This document shows, one piece after another, positions 1 to 9,393 of a stretch of 64,000 nucleotides of DNA. This DNA comes from Leptospira sp. B5-022. GTDB lineage: Bacteria; Spirochaetota; Leptospiria; Leptospirales; Leptospiraceae. The notes beneath the pieces were generated by a model. That model was given only the letters and a program-made list of their open reading frames with translations. It searched no databases and was not told where the DNA came from. The position numbers and the translations under genes are program-made. The stretch covers positions 496,001-560,000 of the forward strand of contig NZ_ANIJ01000006.1 in NCBI RefSeq assembly GCF_000347035.1, in the 5' to 3' direction. Position 1 is the first letter of the stretch, and each line of letters begins with the position of its first letter.

Positions 1-1407
1 GATTTGGATCTCGGGTATTACGAAAGATTTACCAAATCCAAGTTTACACGTAAAAATTCCGTCTCCACCGGACAAATTTATAATACCGTAATCCAAAGAG
101 AAAGAAAAGGGGATTATCTGGGAAGAACAGTTCAGGTAGTTCCTCATATCACGAACGAGATCCGAAATAGGATCTATACTCTTGCCAGAGAAAATGCGAC
201 CGACTTTGTGATCGTTGAGATCGGCGGAACAGTGGGTGACATCGAGTCTATTCCATTCTTGGAAGCGATCCGTCAGATGAGATACGAGCATGGACCTTCT
301 CAAGTTTTATTTATCCATGTTACTTTAGTTCCAACCATCACAGTAGCCGGGGAAGCAAAAACAAAACCTACCCAACACTCCGTGAAAGAACTTTTAGCGC
401 TCGGGATCCAACCTGATATTTTGATCTGCCGTGTGAACCAACCGATGCCAAAGGAGATGAAAGGAAAAATTTCCTCCTTCTGTAACGTAAAAGAAGAAAA
501 TGTGATCTCCGCTTCCGATATCAGCACTTCCATTTACGAAATCCCTAAAATGTACAAGGAAGAAAAATTGGACCAAGTAGTTCTAAAAACATTAGGACTT
601 GAACTTGGAAAATCCAATTTTACGGAATGGGAGAAGATCATAAAAAGTCTTCAATCCGCAAAACAAACCGTCCAGATCGCAGTAGTCGGTAAGTACATCT
701 CCCTTCATGATGCGTATCGTTCCGTTTACGAAAGTTTATCTCATGGCGGGATTGCAAACGAAGCAAACGTGGAATTTATCAAAGTAGATCCTGAAAAACT
801 GGATAAAACGAATGTGAAGGATGTTTTAAAATCCGCTCATGGTGTTTTAGTTCCGGGTGGATTCGGGGACAGAGGGATAGAAGGTAAGATCGCCGCAATC
901 CAATACGCAAGAACCAAAGGAATTCCATTCTTCGGGATCTGTCTTGGAATGCAATGTGCAGTGATTGAATACGCAAGGAATGTGCTCGGTCTTAAAGATG
1001 CAAACTCCACTGAATTTAGGCCGGACTCTCCGGACCCGGTGATCTCTCTTATCGAAGAGCAGATGGATATCGATCAGATGGGTGGGACCATGCGTTTAGG
1101 ATCTTATCCTTGTAAGATCAAAAAGAACACCTTAGCATTTAACGAATACAAACAAGAGCTGATCTATGAGCGACATAGACATAGATTCGAGTTTACCAAC
1201 AAATACAAACAAAGATTCGAAGAGAAAGGAATGATCCTTTCCGGTATTTCTCCGGATGAAAACCTGATTGAAATCGTAGAAATTCCGGATCATCCTTGGT
1301 TTATTGGAGTTCAATTCCATCCTGAATTCACTGGAAAACCTACAAAACCGCATCCGTTATTCGCCGGATTCATCCGTGCTGCGGTCAAATTTGCAAGGAA
1401 GGCGTAA
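1..1407 (+). CDS. pyrG: CTP synthase (5' end outside window)
   Basis: CTP synthase makes CTP from UTP, ATP and glutamine in the cytosol. The open frame runs from the first base of the window, so about the first 70 residues are missing relative to the usual length of about 535. The remaining part of the synthase domain is followed by a class I glutamine amidotransferase domain. That domain has the nucleophile-elbow motif GICLGMQC and, near the C terminus, FHPEF with the catalytic His and Glu. The stop codon overlaps the start of kdsA by one base, so the two are probably co-transcribed. Identification is secure. The TTG at position 4 is not the real start. Confidence 0.97.
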   Translation, partial: DLDLGYYERFTKSKFTRKNSVSTGQIYNTVIQRERKGDYLGRTVQVVPHITNEIRNRIYTLARENATDFVIVEIGGTVGDIESIPFLEAIRQMRYEHGPSQVLFIHVTLVPTITVAGEAKTKPTQHSVKELLALGIQPDILICRVNQPMPKEMKGKISSFCNVKEENVISASDISTSIYEIPKMYKEEKLDQVVLKTLGLELGKSNFTEWEKIIKSLQSAKQTVQIAVVGKYISLHDAYRSVYESLSHGGIANEANVEFIKVDPEKLDKTNVKDVLKSAHGVLVPGGFGDRGIEGKIAAIQYARTKGIPFFGICLGMQCAVIEYARNVLGLKDANSTEFRPDSPDPVISLIEEQMDIDQMGGTMRLGSYPCKIKKNTLAFNEYKQELIYERHRHRFEFTNKYKQRFEEKGMILSGISPDENLIEIVEIPDHPWFIGVQFHPEFTGKPTKPHPLFAGFIRAAVKFARKA

Positions 1408-2258
1408 TGAGCGATAAAACTGCCCAAGAAAGGGATTTTTTAAGCGGCAAAAAGATCGGAGGAAAAAATCCATTCTTCTTGATTGCCGGTCCTTGCGTCA
1501 TGGAAAACAGGGACCTACTCGAAAAAGTCTGTGCGGAGATGTTAGAGATCACCACCGAACTTGGCATCCCTTATGTTTTCAAAAGTAGTTTCGACAAGGC
1601 AAATCGTTCCTCCGTTACTTCGTATAGAGGTCCCGGACTTACGGAAGGGATCAAACATTTAGAACATATTAAGACAAAATTTAACGTCCCGGTGTTAACC
1701 GATATCCATGAGACTTCTCAAGTTGGTCCGCTGAAAGATGTGATCGATATGTATCAGATCCCGGCATTCTTGAGTAGACAAACGGATCTAATCGCAGAAT
1801 CCGCTAAAACCGGAAAATGGGTGAATGTCAAAAAAGGACAGTTCTTAGCTCCTTCCGATTGTAGACATATCAAAACAAAAATCCAAGAATCCGGCTCCGA
1901 AAAGTATATGGTTACCGAAAGAGGGACCACATTCGGTTACGGGAATTTGGTATTCGACGGAAGAACCGTCCCTATATTACATAGTTATGATATTCCGGTA
2001 GTATTCGACGCCACTCACTCCGCACAATTGCCTGGAGCGGCGGGTAATATCACCGGAGGGCAGAGAGAATATATTCCGAGTATGACAAGGAGTGCAGTGG
2101 CGCTCGGGATAGAAGGTATCTTTATGGAGGTGCATCCAGACCCTGCCAAAGCGCTTTCCGATGCTACCACTCAATATCCTCTCTCAGAAATTAAATCCTT
2201 ATTAAAGGAATTGGTCGGTTTAGATCGTTACGTAAAACAGGAAATCCTAAACCGCTAA
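1407..2258 (+). CDS. kdsA: 3-deoxy-8-phosphooctulonate (Kdo-8-P) synthase
   Basis: KdsA condenses phosphoenolpyruvate with arabinose-5-phosphate to make Kdo-8-phosphate, the precursor of the inner-core sugar of LPS. The 283-residue protein shows the family motifs AGPCVMEN, KSSFDKANRSS, PVLTDIHET, VKKGQFLAP and the C-terminal EVHPDPAKALSDA. The cysteine in AGPC is the position that binds metal in the Aquifex-type, metal-dependent enzymes, where the E. coli enzyme has Asn, so a metal-dependent enzyme is expected. The ATG overlaps the pyrG stop. It lies directly upstream of the lptC-lptA-lptB genes, which fits a role in LPS supply. Confidence 0.96.
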   Translation: MSDKTAQERDFLSGKKIGGKNPFFLIAGPCVMENRDLLEKVCAEMLEITTELGIPYVFKSSFDKANRSSVTSYRGPGLTEGIKHLEHIKTKFNVPVLTDIHETSQVGPLKDVIDMYQIPAFLSRQTDLIAESAKTGKWVNVKKGQFLAPSDCRHIKTKIQESGSEKYMVTERGTTFGYGNLVFDGRTVPILHSYDIPVVFDATHSAQLPGAAGNITGGQREYIPSMTRSAVALGIEGIFMEVHPDPAKALSDATTQYPLSEIKSLLKELVGLDRYVKQEILNR

Positions 2259-2269
2259 TCGATAGAACC

Positions 2270-2896
2270 TTGTATTCCCGCATACTCACTCTACTCAAAT
2301 TAGACCCGGAAACCGTTAGAAAATATGGTCCGGGCCTAGGAGTAGGACTCGGAATTTTATTCTTAGTTCTTTTCTTTTATTCCGGCGGAAAATCGGACGC
2401 TAAATACACTCGTGTAGAAGAAGAAAAAGAAAAAGGTTCCACAGTTTCTTTCAAAAATTTTGCAAAGGATCAGTACGACGGAAACGGAACTATATTATGG
2501 AAATTGAAAGCGGAAGAGGCCTATCTTTACGCAGACGAAAAAAGATACGTTCTGTATGGGATCAATTTCGACCAATATGAGAACGGAAAGTTTAAGTCCA
2601 AACTCACGGGTGATAAGGGAGAGATCAACCAGGTCAAAAAACTGATGAAAATTACCGGGAACATTCTTCTGAAAACGGAAGAAAATCGGACTCTTAGAGC
2701 AAGATCATTGGATTACAACGACGAGACTAAGGAATTAACTTCCAACGAGGAAGTGATCATTGACGCAAATGGAACACATATCAGAGGAGTGGGGCTCAGA
2801 GCTGACAAGGATCTGAATAAGTTTACTATTTTAAAACCGACTGCTATTACCCAAGGTGGTTCCAATCCACTTTCTTCTTCCCCTAAAGAAAAATGA
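2270..2896 (+). CDS. lptC: LptC-family LPS export protein
   Basis: This is a 208-residue bitopic membrane protein with one N-terminal transmembrane helix (about residues 22-40) and a periplasmic beta-rich domain. It fits LptC, which links the inner-membrane LptB2FG transporter to periplasmic LptA and passes LPS along a beta-jellyroll. Sequence similarity within this family is low, and the call leans on topology and position: kdsA lies upstream and an OstA/LptA protein and LptB lie downstream. The start used is a TTG at 2270, the only one that keeps the short basic N terminus before the helix. The stop overlaps the next ATG by four bases. Confidence 0.8.
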   Translation: MYSRILTLLKLDPETVRKYGPGLGVGLGILFLVLFFYSGGKSDAKYTRVEEEKEKGSTVSFKNFAKDQYDGNGTILWKLKAEEAYLYADEKRYVLYGINFDQYENGKFKSKLTGDKGEINQVKKLMKITGNILLKTEENRTLRARSLDYNDETKELTSNEEVIIDANGTHIRGVGLRADKDLNKFTILKPTAITQGGSNPLSSSPKEK

Positions 2897-4224
2897 AACG
2901 TATCCTGGTCTCATTCTATCTATTTTTTTTATTTTATTCTCCTGCAGGATCTCACTCCAGGCCTCCGCTTTTATTTTCTGCGGAAACATTGGACCCGAAA
3001 AGTTTCCAAGGGATCGGAGAAGTCGATCCGAAACGTAAGGAAAGTTTTCCCACATATTGGGGAGCAAGTGCGCTTACCCAAGAAGATAGAGAAATCCAGG
3101 GATTAAAAGTCACAATATTCAGTTTGGAAGGTGGTGCCTGGATCCAACATAAAAAAGTAAAATTGGGCGCAAACAGGATCGAGGTCTATGGAAAAGAAGC
3201 ATATAAGGCTTTTTTAAAGAACGGAGTCCATATAGAAGACCAGGAGAACGGGACCGTGATGAGAGCGGGAGTAGGGGAATACGATAAATACTCCGAAATG
3301 GTCTATATCAAAGAAAGACCTAGGCTTAGCTTTCGGGATAAAACAGGTAAAACGACGGTCATCTCCGCAAAACAAATAGACCGAGAATTAAGCACGAAAA
3401 TTACAAAGCTGCATGGAGGAGTGATCGTAAATCATCCGGAAGTTACGATCTTCTGCTCGGAAGCAGTTTTTAAAGAATCGGAACATCTAATCACTACCGA
3501 TCCGAACCCGATCCTGATCTCCAAGAACAGATATTTGAGCGGAAAAAAATTATCCTTCTACACAAATGAAAGTAGGATACTTTTAGAAGATAACACTGTA
3601 CTATTTCAATCCTCGGAAGAGACTAAAAAAGATCCGGAAGGAAACGAGAAAAAACAGACAATTCTCACCATCCTAAAAGGGGATAAAATAGAAAGTCGTC
3701 CCAATGAAGAGAACGATCGCACTGTACTCATCAGCGGGAATGCAACAGTACTACGAAAAGACCTGAAGATCACATCCGATACAATCGAGTCCGTAGGAAA
3801 AGATTCACGTATCATCAAAGCAAGAAAGAATATTAAGGTACATGATCGAGAAAATCATCTACTTCTTTCGGGTAACGTATTCGATTACTTTCGAAACGAA
3901 AACTATCTCCACCTGACGGACGAAGGTAAAATGGAATTTTTAGAAAAAAATTCCGATCGAGTGACAAGCACAATCACCGCACAAGAATTCGAACGTTTTT
4001 TGGATCAAAAAGAAACGGTGATCCGAGGAAATATTTGGATCAAATCCAAGTCGACAGAAGCGCAAGGCGAATACGCCACTTATTTTGAAAACGAAGAATC
4101 GGTTACTTTAGAAGGAAATCCAAGGATTAACCGAAGCGGTAAGATCCTAAGGGCGGGAAAAATCGTCTTTTATCCAAGAGAAGGAAGATCAATTCTGACA
4201 GAAGGAGTCCATTTAGGAAATTAG
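2893..4224 (+). CDS. LptA/OstA-family periplasmic LPS transport protein, long form
   Basis: This 443-residue protein has an N-terminal signal peptide (hydrophobic stretch at about residues 4-20, ending near AGSHS) followed by repeated short beta-strand units of the OstA/LptA type. Recurrent phrases such as 'GxxVxxExxxxxxxxGNxxI' and 'LEGNPRI' near the end are typical. LptA bridges the periplasm between LptC and the outer-membrane LptD. Ordinary LptA is about 185 residues, so this protein is more than twice as long and may form a longer or two-module bridge. It sits between lptC and lptB. An LptD-like fragment is an alternative, but there is no outer-membrane barrel segment. Confidence 0.75.
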   Translation: MKRILVSFYLFFLFYSPAGSHSRPPLLFSAETLDPKSFQGIGEVDPKRKESFPTYWGASALTQEDREIQGLKVTIFSLEGGAWIQHKKVKLGANRIEVYGKEAYKAFLKNGVHIEDQENGTVMRAGVGEYDKYSEMVYIKERPRLSFRDKTGKTTVISAKQIDRELSTKITKLHGGVIVNHPEVTIFCSEAVFKESEHLITTDPNPILISKNRYLSGKKLSFYTNESRILLEDNTVLFQSSEETKKDPEGNEKKQTILTILKGDKIESRPNEENDRTVLISGNATVLRKDLKITSDTIESVGKDSRIIKARKNIKVHDRENHLLLSGNVFDYFRNENYLHLTDEGKMEFLEKNSDRVTSTITAQEFERFLDQKETVIRGNIWIKSKSTEAQGEYATYFENEESVTLEGNPRINRSGKILRAGKIVFYPREGRSILTEGVHLGN

Positions 4225-4233
4225 GCTTGCATA

Positions 4234-4959
4234 ATGGGACAAAGGATCCGGTGCCAAAACTTAATCAAAATATACAATAAGCGTAAGGTTGTAGACGGAG
4301 TCAGTTTCGATGTTCGTAAAGGAGAAGTCGTAGGTCTCCTTGGTCCGAACGGAGCCGGAAAAACCACTTCCTTCTATATGTCCGTCGGTTTCGTAAAACC
4401 CGATTCAGGTCATGTATTCATAGACGACCAAGACGTAACGGACGCTCCTATGCATACTAGAGCCAAATTAGGAGTAGGATATCTTGCGCAAGAAGCTTCC
4501 ATCTTTAGAAAACTCACCGTTGCTGAAAATCTGGAAGCTATCCTTGAAACTCTAAACATTCCTAGATCCGAAATCATTCGCAGAAGAGACGAACTACTGT
4601 TAGAATTGCAGATTATGCGAGTCGCCAACCAAAAAGGTTTTACTCTTTCCGGTGGGGAAAGAAGAAGATGCGAAATTGCTAGAGCATTAGTCACAAATCC
4701 GGATTTTATCCTTCTTGACGAGCCCTTCGCAGGGGTCGACCCTATAGCAGTTAAAGATATTCAAACTGTTATAAATAGTTTAAAGAAAAAGGGACTGGGT
4801 ATATTAATCACCGACCATAATGTTCGAGAAACACTAAAGATCACTGACAGAGCGTATATCATGCATAGCGGTCGGATCTTAATCGCGGGAACTCCGAAAG
4901 AACTCGTGAATGATAAAGAAGCTAAGAGAATGTATCTAGGAGAGGACTTCAAGCTGTGA
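4234..4959 (+). CDS. lptB: LPS export ABC transporter ATPase LptB
   Basis: LptB is the cytosolic ATPase that powers LPS extraction from the inner membrane. The 241-residue protein has a Walker A motif GPNGAGKTT, a Q-loop region, the signature LSGGERRRCEIARAL, Walker B ILLDEPFAGVDP and the switch histidine in ITDHNVRE. The phrases FAGVDPIAV and TDHNVRETL are characteristic of the LptB subfamily rather than of general branched-chain transporters. It follows lptC and lptA and immediately precedes rpoN, a gene order (lptA-lptB-rpoN) also seen in Proteobacteria. The TGA overlaps the GTG start of rpoN. Confidence 0.96.
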   Translation: MGQRIRCQNLIKIYNKRKVVDGVSFDVRKGEVVGLLGPNGAGKTTSFYMSVGFVKPDSGHVFIDDQDVTDAPMHTRAKLGVGYLAQEASIFRKLTVAENLEAILETLNIPRSEIIRRRDELLLELQIMRVANQKGFTLSGGERRRCEIARALVTNPDFILLDEPFAGVDPIAVKDIQTVINSLKKKGLGILITDHNVRETLKITDRAYIMHSGRILIAGTPKELVNDKEAKRMYLGEDFKL

Positions 4960-6392
4960 ATCTGAACCACCAGTTAGTACAGAAGCAGACACAAAAGCTT
5001 GTCATGACGCAGGATTTGCGTCAGTCCATAGAGCTTTTGCCTTTGTCAACTCTGGAATTAGCGGATAGGATCAGCGCAGAACTGGTGGAAAATCCTATGC
5101 TGGAAGAAGAGCCAGGCTCGGAACGAAGTAAAAGTCCGGAACTCTATTCGGTAGACGATCTGAAAAGAAAAGAGAAGAACGACTTTCTCAAAAATTCGGA
5201 TCCGGGTTGGCAGGATTCTTTCAGCTTAGACAAACCTCAGTATCGAGGCACCGATGCTTCCGATAGAAACCAAAAATATATCGAATCCTCTCCCAACACA
5301 CAATCCCTTTCGGAACATTTACTTTGGCAACTCAGGATCTCTTCTTTAAAGGGAAAAGAAATGGAGATCGCGGAAATTCTGATTTCCATGCTGGACGATA
5401 GAGGATTTATTTCGCAAACTCAAAGCGAACTTGCCGCGGAGATAGGAGTTTCTGTCAAAACGATCAAAAAGGTTTTGGAACAAATCCATCAATTGGATCC
5501 ACTCGGAATAGGCGCCGGAAGCATTCAAGAAACATTATATATCCAGGCAAAGATCGTTAAACCGGAAGATAAAAACCTTCATGATCTTATCTTAAATTAC
5601 CTAAAAGACCTCGAAAAACTGGATTATAAGGGAATTTCCAAAAAAATGGGTCTTCCTGTGGAAGCGATCGAAGCAATGGCGGCTGAGATCAAAAAACTGG
5701 AACCTTTCCCCGCAACATTATACACTCCCCAAAAACCGGATTATATAGTTCCCGATGTAATCATCAGGGAAATAGAAGGCGAGTTCAGCATATTGCTGAA
5801 CGACGAATGGCTTCCTAAATTAAAAATTAATAAAGAATATAAGGGTATGCTCAAAAAAGGGGCCGGGGCTAAGGATTCAGATAAAGAATATATTTCCACA
5901 AAGCTGAATTCAGCAGAGTGGCTCATCCGCTCCGTAAACCAACGAAGACAGACCCTCTATAGAGTTGTATCTGCGATCATCGAACTCCAAACAGAATTTT
6001 TCCGAAAAGGTGTGAGATTTTTAAAACCTCTCACCTTAAAAGATATCGCAGAAAGATTGGACCTACATGAATCCACAGTCTCGCGGATCACTTCGAATAA
6101 GTATGTCCAAACTTCTTGGGGGATTTTAGAATTAAAATGGTTCTTCTCTTCCGGATTAAAATCCAAAAGTTCCGAAGGTGGAATGGAATCTTCCAAAACC
6201 ATTCATGACATTATACGTATTCTAGTAAAAGAAGAAGATCCGGAAAATCCCCTCTCCGACCAAGATATAGTCGAAAAAATAGAAAGTAAAGGGATAGAGA
6301 TCGCCAGAAGAACCGTTGCAAAGTACCGTAAAATCCTAAAAATTTTACCATCCAACCAAAGAAAAAAAGTAAAATCTCTGGAAGCAAGGTAA
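4956..6392 (+). CDS. rpoN: RNA polymerase sigma-54 factor
   Basis: RpoN directs RNA polymerase to -24/-12 promoters and needs an AAA+ activator. The 478-residue protein begins with the glutamine- and leucine-rich region I (QLVQKQTQKLVMTQDLRQ), has an acidic linker, the core-binding domain, and near residue 455 the RpoN box ARRTVAKYRKILKI that reads the -24 element. The start is a GTG overlapping the lptB stop. An activator of the NtrX type with the sigma-54-contacting GAFTGA loop is encoded about 3 kb downstream in the same run, together with HPr kinase and HPr, a common partnership with rpoN. Confidence 0.97.
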   Translation: MNLNHQLVQKQTQKLVMTQDLRQSIELLPLSTLELADRISAELVENPMLEEEPGSERSKSPELYSVDDLKRKEKNDFLKNSDPGWQDSFSLDKPQYRGTDASDRNQKYIESSPNTQSLSEHLLWQLRISSLKGKEMEIAEILISMLDDRGFISQTQSELAAEIGVSVKTIKKVLEQIHQLDPLGIGAGSIQETLYIQAKIVKPEDKNLHDLILNYLKDLEKLDYKGISKKMGLPVEAIEAMAAEIKKLEPFPATLYTPQKPDYIVPDVIIREIEGEFSILLNDEWLPKLKINKEYKGMLKKGAGAKDSDKEYISTKLNSAEWLIRSVNQRRQTLYRVVSAIIELQTEFFRKGVRFLKPLTLKDIAERLDLHESTVSRITSNKYVQTSWGILELKWFFSSGLKSKSSEGGMESSKTIHDIIRILVKEEDPENPLSDQDIVEKIESKGIEIARRTVAKYRKILKILPSNQRKKVKSLEAR

Positions 6393-6395
6393 CTC

Positions 6396-7358
6396 ATGTC
6401 CGTTCCCGGAATTAATGTTTCTAATATTCTAAAAGATCATCCGGAGTTAGGTTTAAAACTCATTGCAGGAGAAAATGGGCTCCAAAACCGGATCCATAGT
6501 TCTGAGATCAACCGTCCCGGTCTTTCACTTACTGGTTTTTACGAAAGTTTCGCCCATGATCGTATCCAAATTTTTGGAAAAGGAGAATGGGCCTATATCA
6601 CTTCTAAAGAAGGTGAGGAAATGGAAAAACTCGCCGCAGACTTTTTCCATTTTCATTTGAACTGTATCATATTCACTCACGGGAATGTTCCTCCTCCTAT
6701 CTTTATAGAATACTGCGATCGTCTGAATATTCCACTATTGGGTTCCGATGTTTCTACTCATAAGTTCATCACACTCATTTCTCAAATTTTGGACAGAAGT
6801 CTTGCACCTAGGACCATGAGACACGGAGTTCTGATCGAAGTATTCGGGATCGGGATACTTCTGTCCGGTAAAAGTGGTGTGGGAAAAAGTGAAACCGCAC
6901 TCGAACTTATAGAAAGAGGACACCGATTGGTCGCAGACGATATGGTGGAGATCAGAAGACTTTCCGAAAGTTATTTGATCGGGACTTGTTCGGACCTTCT
7001 ACGACACCACATGGAGATCAGAGGATTAGGAATTTTGAATATAAAAGATATATTCGGGATCGGATCCGTTAGAGACCATAAACTTATTGAACTTATCATC
7101 CATCTGGAAGAATGGACCGAAGAAAAGGAATTCGACAGAACCGGACTTGAAAATAGAACGGAAGAAGTTCTCGGAGTCAATATTCCATTGATCAAACTTC
7201 CGGTCCGACCGGGAAGAAATATACCGATCATCGTGGAGACCGCTGCAATGAACCAAAGATTAAAAAAGTTGGGAAAAAATGCGGCGGCGGAATTCAGCCA
7301 AAAATTAAATATTTATCTACAGCAAGGAAAAGTTGAAAGAAATCCACCTCAAAATTAA
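6396..7358 (+). CDS. hprK: HPr kinase/phosphorylase
   Basis: HprK phosphorylates and dephosphorylates the regulatory serine of HPr using ATP or pyrophosphate. The 320-residue length is normal for the family. The C-terminal kinase domain has the P-loop GKSGVGKSETALELIERG followed by HRLVADD, and the family signature MEIRGLGILNIKDIFG with the following GSVR. The N-terminal domain is of the usual less conserved DRTGG-like type. The next gene is HPr itself, whose TTG start lies inside the last 26 bases of hprK, so the pair is translationally coupled. Its position behind rpoN suggests a regulatory rather than a sugar-uptake role. Confidence 0.95.
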   Translation: MSVPGINVSNILKDHPELGLKLIAGENGLQNRIHSSEINRPGLSLTGFYESFAHDRIQIFGKGEWAYITSKEGEEMEKLAADFFHFHLNCIIFTHGNVPPPIFIEYCDRLNIPLLGSDVSTHKFITLISQILDRSLAPRTMRHGVLIEVFGIGILLSGKSGVGKSETALELIERGHRLVADDMVEIRRLSESYLIGTCSDLLRHHMEIRGLGILNIKDIFGIGSVRDHKLIELIIHLEEWTEEKEFDRTGLENRTEEVLGVNIPLIKLPVRPGRNIPIIVETAAMNQRLKKLGKNAAAEFSQKLNIYLQQGKVERNPPQN

Positions 7359-7599
7359 CGAAAACGGCGCAGGGATGCATGCTCGTCCCGCCTCTGTCTT
7401 TGTGAATTGCGCGGCAAAATACTCCTGCGAAGTTCTAGTCTCAAAAGACGGTGTGGAAGTAAACGGTAAAAGTATCATGGGACTTATGATGTTGGCATTA
7501 GCCCCCGGCGCTGAATTTTCCATCAAAACCGAAGGTCCACAGGAAGAAGAAGCGGCGGATGCTTTGGCAAAATTAGTGGAAGGCGATTTTGCCGTATGA
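7333..7599 (+). CDS. ptsH: HPr phosphocarrier protein
   Basis: This is an 88-residue HPr-like protein. It keeps the histidine that accepts phosphate from enzyme I (His16 in MHARPAS) and the regulatory serine phosphorylated by HprK (Ser47 in NGKSIMGLMML), so both regulatory sites appear intact. The start is a TTG inside the end of hprK and the stop overlaps the start of the ntrY-like kinase. No enzyme I or sugar-specific enzyme II gene lies in the window. This resembles the partial PTS of some Proteobacteria and spirochaetes, in which HPr serves regulation. Confidence 0.93.
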   Translation: MKEIHLKINENGAGMHARPASVFVNCAAKYSCEVLVSKDGVEVNGKSIMGLMMLALAPGAEFSIKTEGPQEEEAADALAKLVEGDFAV

Positions 7600-9392
7600 A
7601 ATGGTTTCCATTTCGGATAGAGGAGGAAAATCGATATTATCTTCGAGATCTTCTGATTTTATCCGGAGTGATCTTTATAGCAGTTCTCGCTGCTGAACTC
7701 ATTCATTTTAGAAATTCGGAAAGTATAGATATAGTAGATCGAATATTGATCTACGTATATTATACGGTTCCATTAGTCGTACTATTTTTAATCCTTTCCT
7801 ATTTTTATAGGAATCGCAGGAATTTGGAGACTGGAAGGCTCAAAAGTTCCATCCGATACAGGCTTTCTCTATCCTTTTTGTTCATCGCGATGCTTCCCTC
7901 TTTTCCGGTATTTCTTCTCACTTCTAATGTGATAGGAAGAGTATTCGAAGGATTTTACGGTTTGGATATCGCGCAAGCTCTGGAAGCGGGGGATCACTTC
8001 GTTCGAAAGGAACTGGAACCGGAAAAGAATAATCTATTAGAAAAGGCTAAACTATTTAGAAATCTTGTCAAAAGGGAAAATCCAAACCCGAATCTACTCA
8101 CAAATCGTGCGAACGAATTAGATCTGATCTCGAACCCGAATTATTATGTGGGTTGGTACGATAATAATGTACCCGCACTCGAAAACAGATCATTAAAACT
8201 GACAATCTCTCCGGAAGAATTTACCTCTTTCGGAACGGAAGGAATCTCGGAAAAATTAATATTGAGCCAAAGTTTAAGCTTTTATCTGCTCAAAATAGAA
8301 TCCTTAAATCCTTCAAAGTTCTTAATATTAGGAAAACGTGTTTTTCACGGAGAAGAATCCAAAGCATATTCTTTTATAAATACCAGGAAAAATTATATCA
8401 CTGCCGATCTGACAAAAGAAAAACTTCCGTACGAGGTCAGGCTTACGATCACTTTATTGACCGTATTCGCATTTTTACTTTCCATTTTTTTCTCCCTTGT
8501 ATTCGCACGAAAAATCTCCAGACCGATCATTGATCTTGCCAACGCCACTCAAAAAGTCTCATTAGGAGATACCGACATCAATCTTCCGCTTACGGAAGGA
8601 GGAGAGATAGGAGCCTTGGTAGAATCCTTCAACCAGATGGTGAAGGACCTAAAATCCAAGAACGAGGAATTGATGCATTCTCAAAGGATCGCCGCCTGGA
8701 AAGAAGTGGCTCAAAGAATGGCGCACGAGATCAAAAATCCTCTGACCCCAATCCAACTTTCGGCGGAAAGAATACGTAGGAAACTGAACTCTGAAGTTCC
8801 GGAAGAATTCCAAGAAATCGTAACAAAAGGTAGTGAAACAATTGTCGGTCAGGTAAAAATTCTGGAACATCTGGTAAATGAATTCTCGGAATTTGCGAGA
8901 ATGCCCGCACCTAGGCTGATCAACCAACATTTGGAACCGGTCGTGTTAGAAAGTGCAAAACTTTTCGAACACACTCCAGGAATCCAAATAGAACTAAACT
9001 TCGCTAAAAATTTACCCGAAATCTTTTTGGACAAAAAACTGTTTTTAGGGATCATGAACAATCTTTTTAAAAATGCGGTGGAAGCCATCGAAAAAAGAAG
9101 ACAAAGAGGCGATTCCAGTTTTTTCCAAGGAAAAGTCCGTATCTCCACCGTATTAGAAAAAAGGATCATGAGACGTTCAGTGGTTTTACTTGTGGAAGAT
9201 AACGGGATCGGTATCACTCCAGAATACAGATCCAAAGTTTTTGAACCGTATTATTCCACCAAGGACGAACATGTATCAGGGATAGGACTTGCAATCGTAC
9301 AAAAAACGGTGATCGATCATAACGGTCATATTTCTGTAGACTCTTCCGAATTAGGCGGATGTAAATTCAGGATAGAACTTCCGGTAGCTTAA
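7596..9392 (+). CDS. NtrY-type membrane sensor histidine kinase
   Basis: This 598-residue kinase has several N-terminal transmembrane helices (about residues 18-35, 48-70 and 88-110), an extracytoplasmic segment, another helix near residue 290 and a HAMP linker. The dimerization/phosphoacceptor region has AHEIKNPLTPIQLSAERIRR with His377. It is followed by an ATPase domain with DNGIGI and GIGLAIV. The HEIKNPLTPIQLSAERIRR form is typical of NtrY. The following gene encodes the matching NtrX-like regulator, one base away. NtrY/NtrX pairs sense redox or nitrogen state in other bacteria; the signal here is unknown. Confidence 0.88.
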   Translation: MKWFPFRIEEENRYYLRDLLILSGVIFIAVLAAELIHFRNSESIDIVDRILIYVYYTVPLVVLFLILSYFYRNRRNLETGRLKSSIRYRLSLSFLFIAMLPSFPVFLLTSNVIGRVFEGFYGLDIAQALEAGDHFVRKELEPEKNNLLEKAKLFRNLVKRENPNPNLLTNRANELDLISNPNYYVGWYDNNVPALENRSLKLTISPEEFTSFGTEGISEKLILSQSLSFYLLKIESLNPSKFLILGKRVFHGEESKAYSFINTRKNYITADLTKEKLPYEVRLTITLLTVFAFLLSIFFSLVFARKISRPIIDLANATQKVSLGDTDINLPLTEGGEIGALVESFNQMVKDLKSKNEELMHSQRIAAWKEVAQRMAHEIKNPLTPIQLSAERIRRKLNSEVPEEFQEIVTKGSETIVGQVKILEHLVNEFSEFARMPAPRLINQHLEPVVLESAKLFEHTPGIQIELNFAKNLPEIFLDKKLFLGIMNNLFKNAVEAIEKRRQRGDSSFFQGKVRISTVLEKRIMRRSVVLLVEDNGIGITPEYRSKVFEPYYSTKDEHVSGIGLAIVQKTVIDHNGHISVDSSELGGCKFRIELPVA

Positions 9393-9393
9393 G

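Noticed and set aside
8849..9235. A 128-residue minus-strand frame inside the NtrY-like kinase gene
   Set aside because: It mirrors the codon pattern of the kinase domain on the other strand and shows no independent signals.
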